A stretch of 64,000 nt of DNA, taken from an uncultured Collinsella sp. Lineage in GTDB: Bacteria; Actinomycetota; Coriobacteriia; Coriobacteriales; Coriobacteriaceae. Of this stretch, positions 62,695 through 64,000 are shown piece by piece; the stretch's first letter is position 1; every line of letters starts with the position of its first letter. The notes beneath the pieces are model-generated. The model was given only the letters and a program-made list of their open reading frames with translations. It was not told where the DNA came from and ran no database searches. The position numbers and the translations under genes are program-made. Location: positions 1 to 64,000 of the forward strand of contig UQPI01000005.1 of the NCBI GenBank assembly GCA_900542945.1, written 5' to 3'.

Positions 62695-63795
62695 ATGCAC
62701 AACAAGCGCGTGCTCGTCGCCATGAGCGGCGGCGTCGATTCCAGCGTGACCGCGTACCTGCTCAAAAGCCAGGGCTACGAATGCGTCGGTGCCACCATGC
62801 GCCTCACCTGTCCCGCGCCCGATCCCGTCACGGGCATGAGTAAGGTCGACCGCGACATCGCTGATGCAAAGGCCGTCGCCGAGCGCCTGGGGATACCCCA
62901 CCATGTGCTCGACCTGCAGCAGACCTTCGACCGCAACGTTATCGAGCGCTTCGTGACTGCCTATCAGGAGGGACTGACGCCCAACCCGTGTATCATCTGC
63001 AACCGCCATATTAAGTTTGGCGCGCTGCTCGATGCGGCACTCGATATGGGCTGCGACTACATCGCCACAGGTCACTACGCCAAAACGAGCCAGGCGTCCG
63101 ACGGCACCTGGCAGCTGAACCGCGGCGAAGATCCCAAAAAGGACCAAAGCTACTTTTTGTATTCGCTCACGCAGGAGCGCCTGGCACGCACGATCTTTCC
63201 GCTGGCTGGGCTGGACAAAGCGCGCGACGTGCGCCGCATTGCCGCCGAGCAGGGCTTCATCAACGCCCAGAAAGCCGAGAGCGAGGATATCTGCTTTATC
63301 GCGAACGGCGACTACGCGGGCTATATCGAACGCCGCTGCGGACATGCCGCCGAGCCGGGCGACATTGTGTGGCGCGACGGCAGCGTGGTCGGACGTCATA
63401 ACGGCGCGCTGCGCTACACCATCGGCCAGCGCAAGGGCTTGGGCGTCGCGATGGCGCATCCCGTGTACGTAACGGGCGTCGATGCCGCCAGCAACACCGT
63501 ACATCTGGGCGAAGCGGAAGATCTGACCGCCGCAGCGCTCACGGCCAACGACTGGATCTGGAGCGCCCCTGCCGACCGCATGGAGGCCGAGCTCGATGCC
63601 GGCGGCATTCGCGTGGGCGCCAAGTACCGCTACCGTCAAAAGGACCAGGCAGCGACCCTTACGCGCGGCGAAGACGGGCAAATGTTGCTGACCTTTGACG
63701 AGCCGCAGCGCGCCATCGCCCCCGGCCAGGCAGTCGTTATCTATCGCGGCGACGTCGTCTTGGGCGGCGGCACCGTGACCGGCGCGCTTAATTAG
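62695..63795 (+). CDS. mnmA: tRNA-specific 2-thiouridylase MnmA
   Basis: This 366-residue enzyme sulfurates U34 of tRNA-Lys, Glu and Gln. The PP-loop VLVAMSGGVDSSVTAYLLKS (about residues 6-25) adenylates the base. The two catalytic cysteines are in LTPNPCIICNRHIKFG (about residue 100) and ESEDICFIANGDYAGY (about residue 200). The C-terminal beta-barrel starts near RYTIGQRKGLGVAM. AAGGAG lies before the ATG at 62695; the longer frame to 62533 would include a terminator. A cysteine desulfurase must supply sulfur; placing it next to cysK fits sulfur metabolism. Confidence 0.95.
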   Translation: MHNKRVLVAMSGGVDSSVTAYLLKSQGYECVGATMRLTCPAPDPVTGMSKVDRDIADAKAVAERLGIPHHVLDLQQTFDRNVIERFVTAYQEGLTPNPCIICNRHIKFGALLDAALDMGCDYIATGHYAKTSQASDGTWQLNRGEDPKKDQSYFLYSLTQERLARTIFPLAGLDKARDVRRIAAEQGFINAQKAESEDICFIANGDYAGYIERRCGHAAEPGDIVWRDGSVVGRHNGALRYTIGQRKGLGVAMAHPVYVTGVDAASNTVHLGEAEDLTAAALTANDWIWSAPADRMEAELDAGGIRVGAKYRYRQKDQAATLTRGEDGQMLLTFDEPQRAIAPGQAVVIYRGDVVLGGGTVTGALN

Positions 63796-63803
63796 CCGCT
63801 GAT

Positions 63804-64000
63804 TTATCGCTGTACGTGTCGAAGTACCTCAACAGCGGCACCAACCTCGATTACGCGACGCTCGAGGCCGCGGCAAATGGCCTCGAGTCGACCCTCCGCC
63901 GTCGCCCATTCGCTCTGCGAAAGAATCTCGATTGCCTCATCAACAAATCCGTTGAGCCGCGATGAATCGAACCAATCGAGCGAGTCCGCAAGCGCCAGCT
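63804..64000 (-). CDS. 3' end of an unidentified gene (65 codons seen)
   Basis: A minus-strand frame enters from the right edge and stops with TAA at 63804-63806. The visible part is LALADSLDWFDSSRLNGFVD... ending VEVLRHVQR, rich in helix-formers (EAIEILSQSEWATAEGRLEA). No family is recognised from 65 residues. It converges with mnmA, with stop codons eight bases apart. Codon use matches its neighbours, which supports a real gene. Confidence 0.6.
   Translation of the reverse strand, partial: LALADSLDWFDSSRLNGFVDEAIEILSQSEWATAEGRLEAICRGLERRVIEVGAAVEVLRHVQR

Overview
The window is GC-rich and densely coded, and reads as the chromosome of an anaerobic Actinomycetota of class Coriobacteriia, probably Collinsella or a close relative. 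This is inferred from family content: a class III fructose-1,6-bisphosphatase, a superoxide reductase, separate Fhs, FchA and FolD one-carbon enzymes, AddAB, and very large Ig-like/DUF4430 surface proteins. No rRNA, tRNA, CRISPR array, complete insertion sequence or prophage was seen.

Layout. 1-9 kb: 3' part of a methionyl-tRNA synthetase-type gene with a one-base frameshift, an RsmB/NOP RNA methyltransferase, a small membrane protein on the minus strand, a TIM-barrel protein, DegV, fbp and two tandem GtrA proteins. 9-17.5 kb: a minus-strand operon for a 2385-residue surface protein and a smaller DUF4430 membrane protein, preceded by a cobalamin riboswitch; this is a candidate corrinoid-capture system. 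17.8-24.5 kb: UbiB-like kinase with a phasin-like partner, a C69 dipeptidase, fchA-folD, and a zinc-ribbon membrane protein. 24.8-31.4 kb is the most accessory-looking part: two paralogous lipoproteins, a Tat-exported, LANTG-anchored PI-PLC, an orphan hicB with a 14-codon hicA remnant, an ADP-ribosylglycohydrolase, and a 30-residue hydrophobic peptide inside an inverted-repeat-bounded locus that resembles a type I toxin-antitoxin unit. 31.5-40 kb: zinc-ribbon proteins, a CDF metal transporter, a small cysteine-rich protein and fhs. 40-60 kb: ruvC-ruvA-ruvB, a NAD synthetase homologue lacking its catalytic residues, superoxide reductase, a SWIM/SNF2 helicase, dnaE and addB-addA; this stretch is mostly replication and repair. 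60-64 kb: a TrpR-like regulator, a holin-like membrane protein, an Rrf2 regulator divergent from cysK, mnmA, and the 3' end of an unidentified gene.

The intergenic regions are unusually structured. Three 154-160 bp palindromic elements (near 17.7, 35.8 and 38.2 kb) share the core AAAACCGCAGGTARAYG while their long terminal arms differ yet stay self-complementary. A fourth palindrome (21.7 kb) encloses the folD terminator. The motif GATCCGTTTTCCTCCGTCCC or a close variant occurs just 3' of three genes. A 62-bp-period array of three 44-nt hairpins lies at 8.9 kb.

Functional links: Fhs, FchA and FolD together convert formate to methylene-tetrahydrofolate, and this FolD lacks the lysine needed for cyclohydrolase activity, so FchA probably supplies that step. 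RuvABC, AddAB, DnaE and the SNF2 helicase form a recombination and repair block. Start codons were chosen from ribosome-binding sites and family lengths, so several differ from the longest open frame.
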